Source: Planctomycetota bacterium
GTDB taxonomy: Bacteria; Planctomycetota; Planctomycetia; Pirellulales; Pirellulaceae
Assembly: GCA_029259935.1 (NCBI GenBank)
Contig: JAJDEH010000332.1
Location: forward strand, 1 to 15,578
DNA: 15,578 bases
Direction of reading: 5' to 3'
Of the stretch, positions 1 to 7,190 are shown piece after piece. The notes below the pieces were generated by a model that was not told the origin of the DNA, searched no databases, and saw only the letters and a program-made list of their open reading frames with translations. Both the position numbers and the translations under genes were made by a program. How positions within the stretch are numbered: the first letter of the stretch is position 1; each line of letters starts with the position of its first letter.

Positions 1-284
1 ACATTACGCCGAAATAGCTGGGAAGACAAATTATCAAAGGTGTCGCCCGCAACGCCCCCCGCCGACAATTGCACCAGCCTGCTCACCTACTTGGCGACTC
101 TCGCCGGATAGCGTTCCATTAGTGCAAAACTGGAACTTAGCGCGTACGCGTTTATTTCTGATCGCGAGCGACGTTAAAGTGGTGCAGCAGTTTCTCCGAC
201 GCGATGTCCAAGACGCGAAATCGGTAGTCAAATCCACTCGCTGAGCTACCCTGCGTCATCGCAAGCAATTGCCTTGTCAAACCT
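1..284. other. Left-edge stretch without a clear gene
   Basis: This stretch lies downstream of the LamG/propeller gene and I see no convincing gene in it. A short minus-strand frame at 152-259 (35 codons from ATG) is protein-like near its end, but it has no well-placed Shine-Dalgarno sequence. The frame is already open inside the 3' end of the neighbouring gene. No tRNA fold, terminator with a T-run, or repeat was evident. Confidence 0.5.
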
Positions 285-1970
285 TCATTCTTTATCCAGT
301 TGGTGATCGGTTTGCGACACTTGGTTGATTTCGCTTTGCGATAACGCGTGATCGTGGATTCTCAAATCCTTCATCTTACCGTTGAAATAGTCGTGTTGTC
401 CGAAGCCAATCTTTAATGGTCCTTGGGTCGACAAATTGAATTTTGTTGAGTCGAAGGACGTGCTGTTTGAGACGTTCTTGCCATCGATGTAAAGGCTCAA
501 CCAATTGTCCGTTTTAGTTGCTACCAAATGGTGCCAGCCTGAAGCGAGGGCACGGTCGTACGTGACGCACTTGCCAGCCTCGAGGGATAGAACGTGTCCC
601 GACGGAAGTACACCACAGAATAGTTTGCCGTTGTAGACCGCAGTCACCCACGCTCGTCGATAGCGCACGTCCGGCGTCTTGTCGAGTCGCCCGGTGGAGA
701 CCCATTTGTCTTTGCCGTCGTAGCGGTAAACTTCGGCCAACGGCAACGTGCCTGCGTAGAGTTTGCCGTTATAGACCGCCATCCCCATGACTTCCTTTTC
801 TTCGCCGAGCCTGCCTGTGTTGATCCATTTCCGAGGCCCCTCGTAACGAAAGACGGAACCGGTCGGCCATGTGCCAGCGTGAATGCGACCTTCATAGACG
901 GCGGTCGAGTAAACCTGATTAGTATCTGGAACTGGACCAAGTCGTGTCCAATTGGTTCCGCCGTCGTACCGAAAGAATCCAGCTGCGTCGTAGCTCAGGC
1001 CAAACAGATGGCCGTTGTAAACGCTTAAGTGAACGACTCGCAAACCGGGGCATCCGCACGGCGTCCATCTGCCGTTTCCGTCAAAGCGGTACATGCCCCG
1101 CGTGCGAGGCGTATCGCGCCAAGCACCGGTTGTGCCTGTTCCCGCGTAGAGTTTTCCTTTGTAGTTTGTCAGGCCGCTGATGCTGCGGACGTCGGCGACT
1201 TTGCCGACGCTCACCCAACGAGTTCCGCCTTCATAACGATAAACCGTGCCGCCGTGATTCTGATTGGGAGAGAGCGGCAACGACGATCCACCGCCGCTAT
1301 ACAATTCCGAACCGGCATAAAGTTTTCCCTTGAAGACGGCCATTCCTGTAATGGAATTCGCTTTGTCCGGAGTTCCGCAGTCTTCCCAGCGAGTGCCCCC
1401 GGAATACCGATAGACTCGACCGGACTCGCCCTCGCCCGGTTCCCAGACCGCCGCGTAGAGATTTCCGGCGAAGACCACCAGCGACTTGACTTGCTGATTG
1501 GTGCCAGGACGTCCGCAATCAGTCCACTCGGCGTCAATTTGTCCTGCGTCGATTCCGAACAACGCATTGCGCCAATTGGATTGAGCCGAAGTGACGCCGG
1601 CGTAGTTCATCAAACTCAATGTGAAGCCAGTCCGAGAGTCGGCGTCGTAACACGTAATCACATCGCCCAACACGTCGTCAAGTAGTTCGTCCGTGTGAAT
1701 CCAAGTCGAGATTGAGAATGGCCTCTTGCCGAGACGCAATGATTTAGAGACGGGCACTTCCAACCAGTCGTCGATTCCGTCGAACACGGCATTGCGATCT
1801 GTTCCGAACTTGACGCCATGCACGACAGCATGATGCCCATGCCCCGAACTGTCCCGAGCATCGTTGGCCAGCTTCCAATGGCCGATCAAGCCGTCCTCGG
1901 CGCAAGCACATGTTCCAACAGAAATTGAAGTAATCGCAGCGACAATAACACACGTGCGAAGGGCGTTCAC
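285..1970 (-). CDS. Secreted LamG-domain protein with an inserted seven-repeat propeller
   Basis: The protein is about 561 aa and predicted to be exported. I chose the GTG at 1970-1968 because GGGAG (1979-1983) lies 8 nt upstream and the protein then begins directly with a signal peptide (hydrophobic residues 6-20, likely cleavage after ACA near residue 24). A TTG at 1991 is a longer alternative. Residues about 27-145 match the first half of a LamG/concanavalin-like jelly-roll (GLIGHWKL, DSSGHGHHA, AVFDGIDDWLEVP, FSISTWI). Residues about 147-466 hold seven repeats of about 40-57 aa, most with the pattern W-x3-G, AVYNGKLYAGT and VYRYDGG, which suggests a seven-bladed propeller. Residues about 474-550 resume LamG (GWHHLVATK, LYIDGK, FNGKMKDLRIHDHALS). 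The likely role is binding of extracellular carbohydrate or protein; no catalytic motif was recognised. It is transcribed divergently from the TPR-like gene. Confidence 0.85.
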   Translation of the reverse strand: MNALRTCVIVAAITSISVGTCACAEDGLIGHWKLANDARDSSGHGHHAVVHGVKFGTDRNAVFDGIDDWLEVPVSKSLRLGKRPFSISTWIHTDELLDDVLGDVITCYDADSRTGFTLSLMNYAGVTSAQSNWRNALFGIDAGQIDAEWTDCGRPGTNQQVKSLVVFAGNLYAAVWEPGEGESGRVYRYSGGTRWEDCGTPDKANSITGMAVFKGKLYAGSELYSGGGSSLPLSPNQNHGGTVYRYEGGTRWVSVGKVADVRSISGLTNYKGKLYAGTGTTGAWRDTPRTRGMYRFDGNGRWTPCGCPGLRVVHLSVYNGHLFGLSYDAAGFFRYDGGTNWTRLGPVPDTNQVYSTAVYEGRIHAGTWPTGSVFRYEGPRKWINTGRLGEEKEVMGMAVYNGKLYAGTLPLAEVYRYDGKDKWVSTGRLDKTPDVRYRRAWVTAVYNGKLFCGVLPSGHVLSLEAGKCVTYDRALASGWHHLVATKTDNWLSLYIDGKNVSNSTSFDSTKFNLSTQGPLKIGFGQHDYFNGKMKDLRIHDHALSQSEINQVSQTDHQLDKE

Positions 1971-2319
1971 GATGGATGCTCCCTGGGTCAAATTCGGTGG
2001 TTATGAACCTCAGAACATGATAACAACAACGGGGAGATTACGCCGGATTGGGCGCTTTGCACTGCCTTGAACCGTTGCTGGAACGAAGAAAGTTAGGCGT
2101 GTTCAGAGTCTCTCCTAAGTCTTCGATGCACATCGCGGTGTGGCCCTACCAACCATCCTCCGGGGCCGTTTGCGGTCCGTTGGTGGACCCGACGCAACAT
2201 CAATTCCCCTTGCCACCTAGCATCTCCACCCTGCGTGGAAAACCCGAGTCCCAAATTCGCTTTGTTGGAAAGACGAGAAACGCTAAACTAAACCCATCCG
2301 TTTTTTTCGGAGTCTAGTT
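1971..2319. promoter_or_regulatory. Divergent intergenic region
   Basis: This gap of about 350 bp separates the divergent starts of the LamG/propeller gene (-) and the TPR-like gene (+), so it should hold both promoters. On the plus side a plausible sigma70-like pair is present at 2262-2289. On the minus side I see no strong -35/-10 pair. No gene, repeat or strong terminator was found. Confidence 0.5.
2262..2289 (+). promoter_or_regulatory. Possible promoter of the TPR-like gene
   Basis: TTGTTG (2262-2267), a 16-nt spacer and TAAACT (2284-2289) resemble a sigma70-type promoter. The predicted leader before the ATG at 2320 is about 20-25 nt. It is a pattern match only. Confidence 0.35.
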
Positions 2320-2400
2320 ATGCAGAAAACACGCCTGTTCATGACCGCCGTTTTGGGTGCAACCGTGTTTCTTCCGACCGAACCGCTGGGTGGTGCGTGA
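2320..2400 (+). pseudogene. Signal-peptide reading frame ended by an in-frame TGA
   Basis: An ATG at 2320 follows GGAG (2309-2312) at 7-nt spacing, a strong initiation site. It opens a 26-codon frame that reads as a Sec signal peptide: basic MQKTR, a hydrophobic LFMTAVLGATVFL core, and small residues GGA at the end. TGA at 2398-2400 closes it. The next codons stay in the same frame and run without interruption into the 2464-3264 coding region. I therefore read it as the original 5' end of that gene, separated by one nonsense codon. A sequencing error or recoding cannot be excluded. Confidence 0.6.
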
Positions 2401-2463
2401 CGCGCCGTCTCGCGTGCTCCCGGTCGGGTTGCAACAAACACAAGTCCCAATTCGGCCGGTGGA

Positions 2464-3264
2464 TTGGTTCCCGGGGTCGGATTTGTCATTCCGTTCCAGT
2501 CATCGGCTGCTGAAAAACGCGCTAGGGATGTGATCCGCAAGGCACGCACGGACGTGAAACGTCTTGCGGCAGCCGACAAGGCGGTGCAGGAAGGAGACAT
2601 ACCCTCGGCCGGTTTGATCTACACTCGTTTGGCCGTACGCCGTCCAAGAACAGAGACCACGGAAGCTGCCCAAGAACGACTGACGCAGCTCCGCGCACTC
2701 GGCAACCAAAAGGTCGCCGTCATTGACGAAAAGCTTGCGCTAATCAGTCAAAACATGACTGTTTCCGCCAATGGCTCCCAGACGGAACCAAAGCATGAAG
2801 ACGTTATCGGGATGTTCAAGGATTACGCGACGATCGTCCGCCAGTTCAAAAACATTCCAGGACTGAAATTCGAAACGCATGTGCGCAAACAAAGTTTAAA
2901 ACCGGAATTTGCCACCATCGTCAACGAACCAGTTGCAAAGCAATTGTGGATGCTTGGACAGCAGCAGGAAGAAGAAGGCTCGGCGTGCTGTGCCTTCCGG
3001 GTCTATGAAAAGGCTGCACAATTGGTCCCCGCTCCATCCGCCCGTTCCGCGGCAGCGCGGCTCGACGAGTTGAAGAAAGATCCACAAGTTGTCGCGTCGG
3101 TCACGACGTGCCGCGAATTGGAATGGTGCCACCGCAACTACAGCAGGGCAGAGCGACTCTTGGAATTCAAACCCATGGAAGCGCGCAAACTGTTCAAGGA
3201 GATTTCTCGCCGCGCCCCGCGAGACAGCGAAGTGTATCGCTTGGCTCGAATCAAATACCAGTAG
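2464..3264 (+). CDS. TPR-like helical protein, probably secreted (5' end broken)
   Basis: The frame gives 266 aa if started at the TTG at 2464, but that codon has no good Shine-Dalgarno sequence. The natural start is more likely the ATG at 2320, in the same frame, with an intervening TGA at 2398-2400. If read through, the mature part begins at 2401 and totals 287 codons. After a Gly/Pro-rich linker (PGVGFVIPF), the protein is alpha-helical. One TPR-like helix pair is AVQEGDIPSAGLIYTRLAV near residues 41-59 of the TTG version, and a second near the C-terminus is RLLEFKPMEARKLFKEISRR. Cysteine pairs (CC, and separate C residues) occur in the second half. No enzyme motif is recognised. It converges with the kinase gene, about 100 bp away. 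Its role is unknown; scaffold or protein-binding functions are typical of such repeats. Confidence 0.7.
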   Translation: MVPGVGFVIPFQSSAAEKRARDVIRKARTDVKRLAAADKAVQEGDIPSAGLIYTRLAVRRPRTETTEAAQERLTQLRALGNQKVAVIDEKLALISQNMTVSANGSQTEPKHEDVIGMFKDYATIVRQFKNIPGLKFETHVRKQSLKPEFATIVNEPVAKQLWMLGQQQEEEGSACCAFRVYEKAAQLVPAPSARSAAARLDELKKDPQVVASVTTCRELEWCHRNYSRAERLLEFKPMEARKLFKEISRRAPRDSEVYRLARIKYQ

Positions 3265-3365
3265 AATTGGTGCAGCCAAGTCCGCACGAGATTGCTAAAT
3301 CAGCAAACGCACGATTGGTCGCCGCAGGCCGGACGAAAGAAGCGAGAAGCGATCGGTGCCCACTT

Positions 3366-5486
3366 CTAGGGCTTCGGAGGATCTGATACTCCCGCGAGTA
3401 CCCACCGAGCGTCTTGAATCTTGCCATGGTGTTTGTTGCCGGACGAGTCTTTGGCCGTGATTCCGTCGCCTTCGTCAAAGTGATAAAGTGCTACGGTTTG
3501 TTCGTCGGGCTCGAACCGCTTTTCAGGGGCGAAATCCTGGTCGTAACGGGGGACGCTGGAAATCCTGACCTCGTCGATGGTTCCTTCAAAATCACGGCCG
3601 ATCAGCAAGGTGTTGCTTTGTCGAGTGTCAATGATGTCAGCAGGCATGACGTTGTTGTCCCCCTGTTTGCCGTTGACGTAGATCCGCAACTCGTTGCCAT
3701 CACGAACTAATGCAACGTGGACGCGCTCGTTTGCCTTTGCTAACTCCGCGCCGAAGACCTGATGATTACCTTTCTGTGTCGCCAAGCCGAGCCAGTCACG
3801 TTCACTAATGAGCAGCCAAATGCCGTAACAGAATTTCATCACGAAATGGTCGCCGTCAACACGTGTTGGCCGAATATATGCTTCCAAACAAAACGACTGC
3901 CTGCCATCGTATTGGATGCCCTCCACTTCGACGCTGGCTTTGCCATCAAACACCAGTCCATAATTCGGCGGATCGGTGGCAGTTGCCGAGATGGCACTGT
4001 CCTGGTCTTTCGTTGAGTCATTCGGGGGATTTGTCAGATTGCCCTTTGCTTGATTCTCGTCCCTTGTTGCTTCTCCAGACAAAGCGACCCCGCCGCCCGC
4101 ACCCTTGCCGTCACCGTCGCCTGAAGTCTTGATCGCGATTCCAACGGCCAGCACTAGGACAGCCACGCCGCCACCCGACGTAATCCACACCCATTTGGGC
4201 ATTTGCTTTGAACGGTTATCCTGCAATTTCGGTACAGGCTGGCTCGATGGGCCCGGCGGTGAAATCCACGTCCTGGTGGCCACGGGCGCGTCGGTCGTCG
4301 ATGTCAAACCATCCGCCAAGTCCGAGAGAGAGTCATCGGCCCGCCCTACTTCGTTGCCCGCGATCGCATCTGAGCCAGATAGTTCAACATCGCTCGACTC
4401 AATCAGGTCCGCCGGCTTCGCTCCTTCTCCCGGCAGATGCTTCCCGCGCAGGTAGTCCCGAAGAGACTTCGCCAAGTCGGCGGCGCTGCCGAATCGGTCG
4501 TCGACGCTCTTGGCCATTGCCTGCAGACAGATCGCCTCGATCGAACGGTCGATCTTGGCATTCAATTTCGATGGACGCTCGGGCTCTTCCGTCGCGATTT
4601 TGATCAGCACATCGCCCAGTGGGCCGGTGAACGGCAGTTTGCCCGTCAGCAGTTGATAACAGATTACGCCCAATGCGTAGACGTCACTTGCCGGACCGAT
4701 CTCGTCCTGCCTTCCTCTCACCTGTTCAGGCGACATGTACGACGGCGTGCCCATGATCTGGCCGGTTTGAGTCAGCGTCGTTTCATTCTCTTTCTGGCGG
4801 CGCGCCAGCCCAAAGTCCATGATGATCGGCTCGCTTCGCTGGTCGAGCATGATATTCGCCGGTTTCAAATCGCGATGCACGATACCGGCGCGATGGGCTT
4901 CTTCCAACGCAACGGCCAATTTCCACATTACGGTGGCGACCTGTTTTGGCGCATGCGACTTGCCGCGTTTCAAGTATTCGTCCAACGGCCGGCCTTCGAC
5001 AAACTGCATCGTCAAGTAATGCGTGCCGTCGATTTCGCCCACGTCGTAAACGGGACACAAGTTCGGATGGCTGATCGTCGCCATCGCACGTGCTTCGCGA
5101 TAGAAACGTTCCACTTCGTTCTGCCCGCCGTCCGTCGCGAAAATCGGAATCTTGACGGCGACTTCGCGATCGAGTTGCGTGTCCCGCGCCAGGTAGACCG
5201 CGCCCATCGCTCCGCGGCCCAGTTCCCTCTTGATTCGATAGCGCCCGAACTCTCTGCCCGCCTCGAACATCGTCGAATCCTGCGCCGGGAATTGAGTTGT
5301 GCCGGACGTCAATGCAATCGCCGCGGTTTCATCCGGCACCTCATTGATCTGTGCATCGGTGTCCGCATTCTGATCATTCGTCCCGCCGTCCTTAATGGTT
5401 CCAGCCGCCTCGGCATCGACTTCCTCATTGTCGGCCGTCGCTTTGCCGGCTGATTCCTGGTCACGATCGTCTGGCGAACTGGTCAT
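3366..5486 (-). CDS. Transmembrane Ser/Thr protein kinase with C-terminal LamG domain
   Basis: The protein is about 706 aa. I chose the ATG at 5486-5484 because GAGGAG (5490-5495) precedes it at 3 nt; an ATG at 5558 would add 24 Arg-rich residues without support. Residues 1-75 form an acidic, low-complexity leader. The kinase domain (about 80-345) has all key motifs: glycine loop GRGAMGAVY (90-98), the lysine of VAVK (112), HRDLKPAN (204-211), DFG (224-226), and GTPSYMSPEQ in the activation segment. A Ser/Pro/Asp-rich linker leads to one membrane helix (about 432-453), then a Gly/Asp-rich spacer, then a LamG-type jelly-roll (about 509-690; FDGKASVEV, FCLEAYIRP, LRIYVNGK, IDEVRI, ALYHFDEGDG). 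Kinase in the cytoplasm and LamG outside is the expected topology, a PknB-like receptor architecture. It would phosphorylate Ser/Thr on unknown targets in response to an extracytoplasmic ligand. Confidence 0.92.
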   Translation of the reverse strand: MTSSPDDRDQESAGKATADNEEVDAEAAGTIKDGGTNDQNADTDAQINEVPDETAAIALTSGTTQFPAQDSTMFEAGREFGRYRIKRELGRGAMGAVYLARDTQLDREVAVKIPIFATDGGQNEVERFYREARAMATISHPNLCPVYDVGEIDGTHYLTMQFVEGRPLDEYLKRGKSHAPKQVATVMWKLAVALEEAHRAGIVHRDLKPANIMLDQRSEPIIMDFGLARRQKENETTLTQTGQIMGTPSYMSPEQVRGRQDEIGPASDVYALGVICYQLLTGKLPFTGPLGDVLIKIATEEPERPSKLNAKIDRSIEAICLQAMAKSVDDRFGSAADLAKSLRDYLRGKHLPGEGAKPADLIESSDVELSGSDAIAGNEVGRADDSLSDLADGLTSTTDAPVATRTWISPPGPSSQPVPKLQDNRSKQMPKWVWITSGGGVAVLVLAVGIAIKTSGDGDGKGAGGGVALSGEATRDENQAKGNLTNPPNDSTKDQDSAISATATDPPNYGLVFDGKASVEVEGIQYDGRQSFCLEAYIRPTRVDGDHFVMKFCYGIWLLISERDWLGLATQKGNHQVFGAELAKANERVHVALVRDGNELRIYVNGKQGDNNVMPADIIDTRQSNTLLIGRDFEGTIDEVRISSVPRYDQDFAPEKRFEPDEQTVALYHFDEGDGITAKDSSGNKHHGKIQDARWVLAGVSDPPKP

Positions 5487-5673
5487 GGACTCCTCGGTCC
5501 TGCACGTCGGCAAACCGCGCCTCCGGCGAACCCGAAGGGCGAAGCTTGATGTTACCAATATAGGGTGCCCCCACGTTCACATATCCATCGGAGGTCGTAG
5601 CGAAACAAGATTGATGGTCGCGACAGGCCGCGGTGCCGAACTGAGCATGTCGAACGAAGGCAAGAGTAACAAT

Positions 5674-5689
5674 ATTCGGATGACCGAAT
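5674..5689. repeat. Short inverted repeat upstream of the kinase
   Basis: ATTCGG (5674-5679) and CCGAAT (5684-5689) are perfect 6-nt complements around ATGA. The repeat sits about 190 bp upstream of the kinase start and could be an operator half-site pair. Chance occurrence is also possible at this length. Confidence 0.3.
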
Positions 5690-6011
5690 TACACAATCGT
5701 GCATTTGGGGGGTCGGTCATGATCGGCCAGCTATTCGTCGAATTCCACCACTCTACTGGATAAGGCCGCGAGTGCCGACGGCCCGAATGCGTTGCGACTC
5801 TTTTTGCACAGTCACTTTTCTACTGCACTTTAGCTAGGCAGAGTACCGAGAATACGTCACCTCCGTGGAGGCTCGTGATGATGTCGAGTACGTTCTTGAT
5901 CTTCCGTTTCTGCCAGCGCCTGATGACGGCTCAATTCCCAGGTTTGCGGGACTTCGAGAACTGCAATACGAGGGTTCCGTTGCTCTGGCCGCCTCGAGTG
6001 ATCGACCATGA

Positions 6012-6041
6012 CGCCGTGGACGGAATCGCCGTGGACGGGAT
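6012..6041. repeat. 15-bp tandem duplication
   Basis: The unit CGCCGTGGACGGAAT at 6012-6026 is followed directly by a copy at 6027-6041 that differs at one base (14 of 15 identical). It lies just downstream of the esterase stop codon, outside any supported gene. Confidence 0.7.
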
Positions 6042-6079
6042 TGTATGCCGGATGCGGTTGTTCGAGGCTTGTTGTGGAG

Positions 6080-6958
6080 CTAGTCGTTCGCCAAGTGCTT
6101 TTCGAACCAGGCGGTCAGTTCTTCGACTGCGCGTTTTGCGTGGTCTCCGCCGAAGCCGTGACCGGCACCTTTGAGTACGGTTAGTTGACTGGGTACGTTG
6201 GCTTTTTGAAATGCGGCGTGTATGTCTTGGCTGTGTTTTATCGGGACGAGCTTGTCCTGGTCTCCCACGACAAGTAACGTCGGTGCGTCGTCCTTGGTGA
6301 CATGCACCAGTGGCGAATGGGCTTTTGCCTGGTCAAGATCGAGATTTAGTGCCGGGTATCGATCGTAGGCTGGCAAGTGATTGGGGGCTTTCCAGACCAT
6401 GATCCGTAAGTCCGTTGGCGCGACCCATGCCACGATGGCTTTCACTCGGTCGCTCACCCGCAGTACCGGATCTTTTGCCTTCGCGTTGCCTTCGTCCGAG
6501 GCCGTTCCCAGCATCAGGGAAAGATGCCCGCCCGCGCTGGCACCATAAACGCCTAACCGGTCTGGATCGATGTGAAACCGCTTGGAATTCAATCGGATGA
6601 ACCGCACACTGCGACGAACGTCTTCGACCGCTTCCGGGATCGAAAACTTGGGACTGCTGCCATGTCGAACGGCGAAAACGGTGAAGCCTTTTTCAGTCAG
6701 CGGCTCGAATCGGCTCGCGATTTGGGCCGGTGGCGACCAGCGGGAGTACCACCCTCCGCTCACCATGAACAGCACGCCCGCTCCGTTGGCATTCTCCGCC
6801 GGCGTGAAAACATCAAACGTCAGCGCGAGCCCATGCTTGTGGCCATAGACGACGTCCGGCGTTATTTTCACCTCTTCGGCGAGCAGGCGATTGCCCGAGA
6901 TTATCGTGCCCGAGATCATGGCCGCCGCAACACATACCCATGAAATTGTCTTTACCAT
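6080..6958 (-). CDS. Secreted alpha/beta-hydrolase, esterase/lipase-like
   Basis: The protein is about 292 aa. The ATG at 6958-6956 is preferred because AAGGA (6965-6969) lies 6 nt upstream and the protein then starts with a clean signal peptide (hydrophobic VCVAAAMISGTIISG, cleavage near LLA-EE). A longer start at 6991 adds 11 residues. The fold is that of acetyl-xylan-esterase/BD-FAE-like hydrolases. Visible motifs are the oxyanion strand VLFMVSGGW, the nucleophile elbow GASAGG with Ser141, the Asp loop GDQDKLVP (Asp235) and GAGHGF with His267, so the triad looks complete. It probably removes acyl groups from carbohydrate or another ester outside the cytoplasm; the exact substrate is unknown. 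It is divergent from the LVIVD gene. Confidence 0.88.
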   Translation of the reverse strand: MVKTISWVCVAAAMISGTIISGNRLLAEEVKITPDVVYGHKHGLALTFDVFTPAENANGAGVLFMVSGGWYSRWSPPAQIASRFEPLTEKGFTVFAVRHGSSPKFSIPEAVEDVRRSVRFIRLNSKRFHIDPDRLGVYGASAGGHLSLMLGTASDEGNAKAKDPVLRVSDRVKAIVAWVAPTDLRIMVWKAPNHLPAYDRYPALNLDLDQAKAHSPLVHVTKDDAPTLLVVGDQDKLVPIKHSQDIHAAFQKANVPSQLTVLKGAGHGFGGDHAKRAVEELTAWFEKHLAND

Positions 6959-7020
6959 CACGGTTCCTTTTTTGGTTTCCTTCAGACACAATAGATTCGG
7001 CGCGAGGTTTACATTCCCTG

Positions 7021-7049
7021 AATATCGTCGAACAAGCGGCCTCTTTCAA
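7021..7049 (-). promoter_or_regulatory. Possible promoter of the esterase gene
   Basis: On the minus strand, TTGAAA (7049-7044) is followed by a 17-nt spacer and GATATT (7026-7021). The hexamers match the sigma70 consensus at 5 and 4 of 6 positions. The leader to the ATG at 6958 would be about 55 nt. It is a pattern match only. Confidence 0.35.
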
Positions 7050-7190
7050 CAAAGCTCTTGAAAAATCGCTCCTGGAAGACGCCGACATGGCTTGCCGCGT
7101 TGGATTCGTGCACCGCTCCGAGCAACGCCCCGGGAATCACTCGGTTACGCGTGCCTAACTGCAATTAGACGTCGTTGGAAAGGGCATCGA

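Larger units (their letters stand above)
5487..6079. other. 593-bp gene-poor gap with possible coding remnant
   Basis: The gap lies upstream of the kinase and downstream of the esterase, both on the minus strand, so the kinase promoter should be here. Seen directly: a 6-bp inverted repeat with a 4-nt loop (ATTCGG/CCGAAT, 5674-5689), a short GC-rich palindrome (CCTCC/GGAGG, 5860-5871), a protein-like plus-strand frame at 5838-6011 and a 15-bp tandem repeat at 6012-6041. No complete gene is supported. Confidence 0.5.

Noticed and set aside
152..245. tRNA-like text (GGTAGCTCAG on the minus strand)
   Set aside because: No T-arm, anticodon loop or acceptor stem closes; the match is only to the D-arm consensus.
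2398..2415. Selenocysteine insertion at the TGA
   Set aside because: The hairpin is short and lacks the size and loop expected of a bacterial SECIS, and a selenocysteine next to a signal cleavage site is unlikely; kept only as a recoding test.
4437..5453. Long plus-strand open frame (338 codons) antisense to the kinase
   Set aside because: It is a mirror of the kinase reading frame in high-GC codon context, with Arg/His-rich low-quality text and no Shine-Dalgarno sequence.
5487..5558. Longer kinase start at 5558
   Set aside because: It adds 24 Arg-rich residues with no ribosome site; the 5486 ATG has GAGGAG just upstream.
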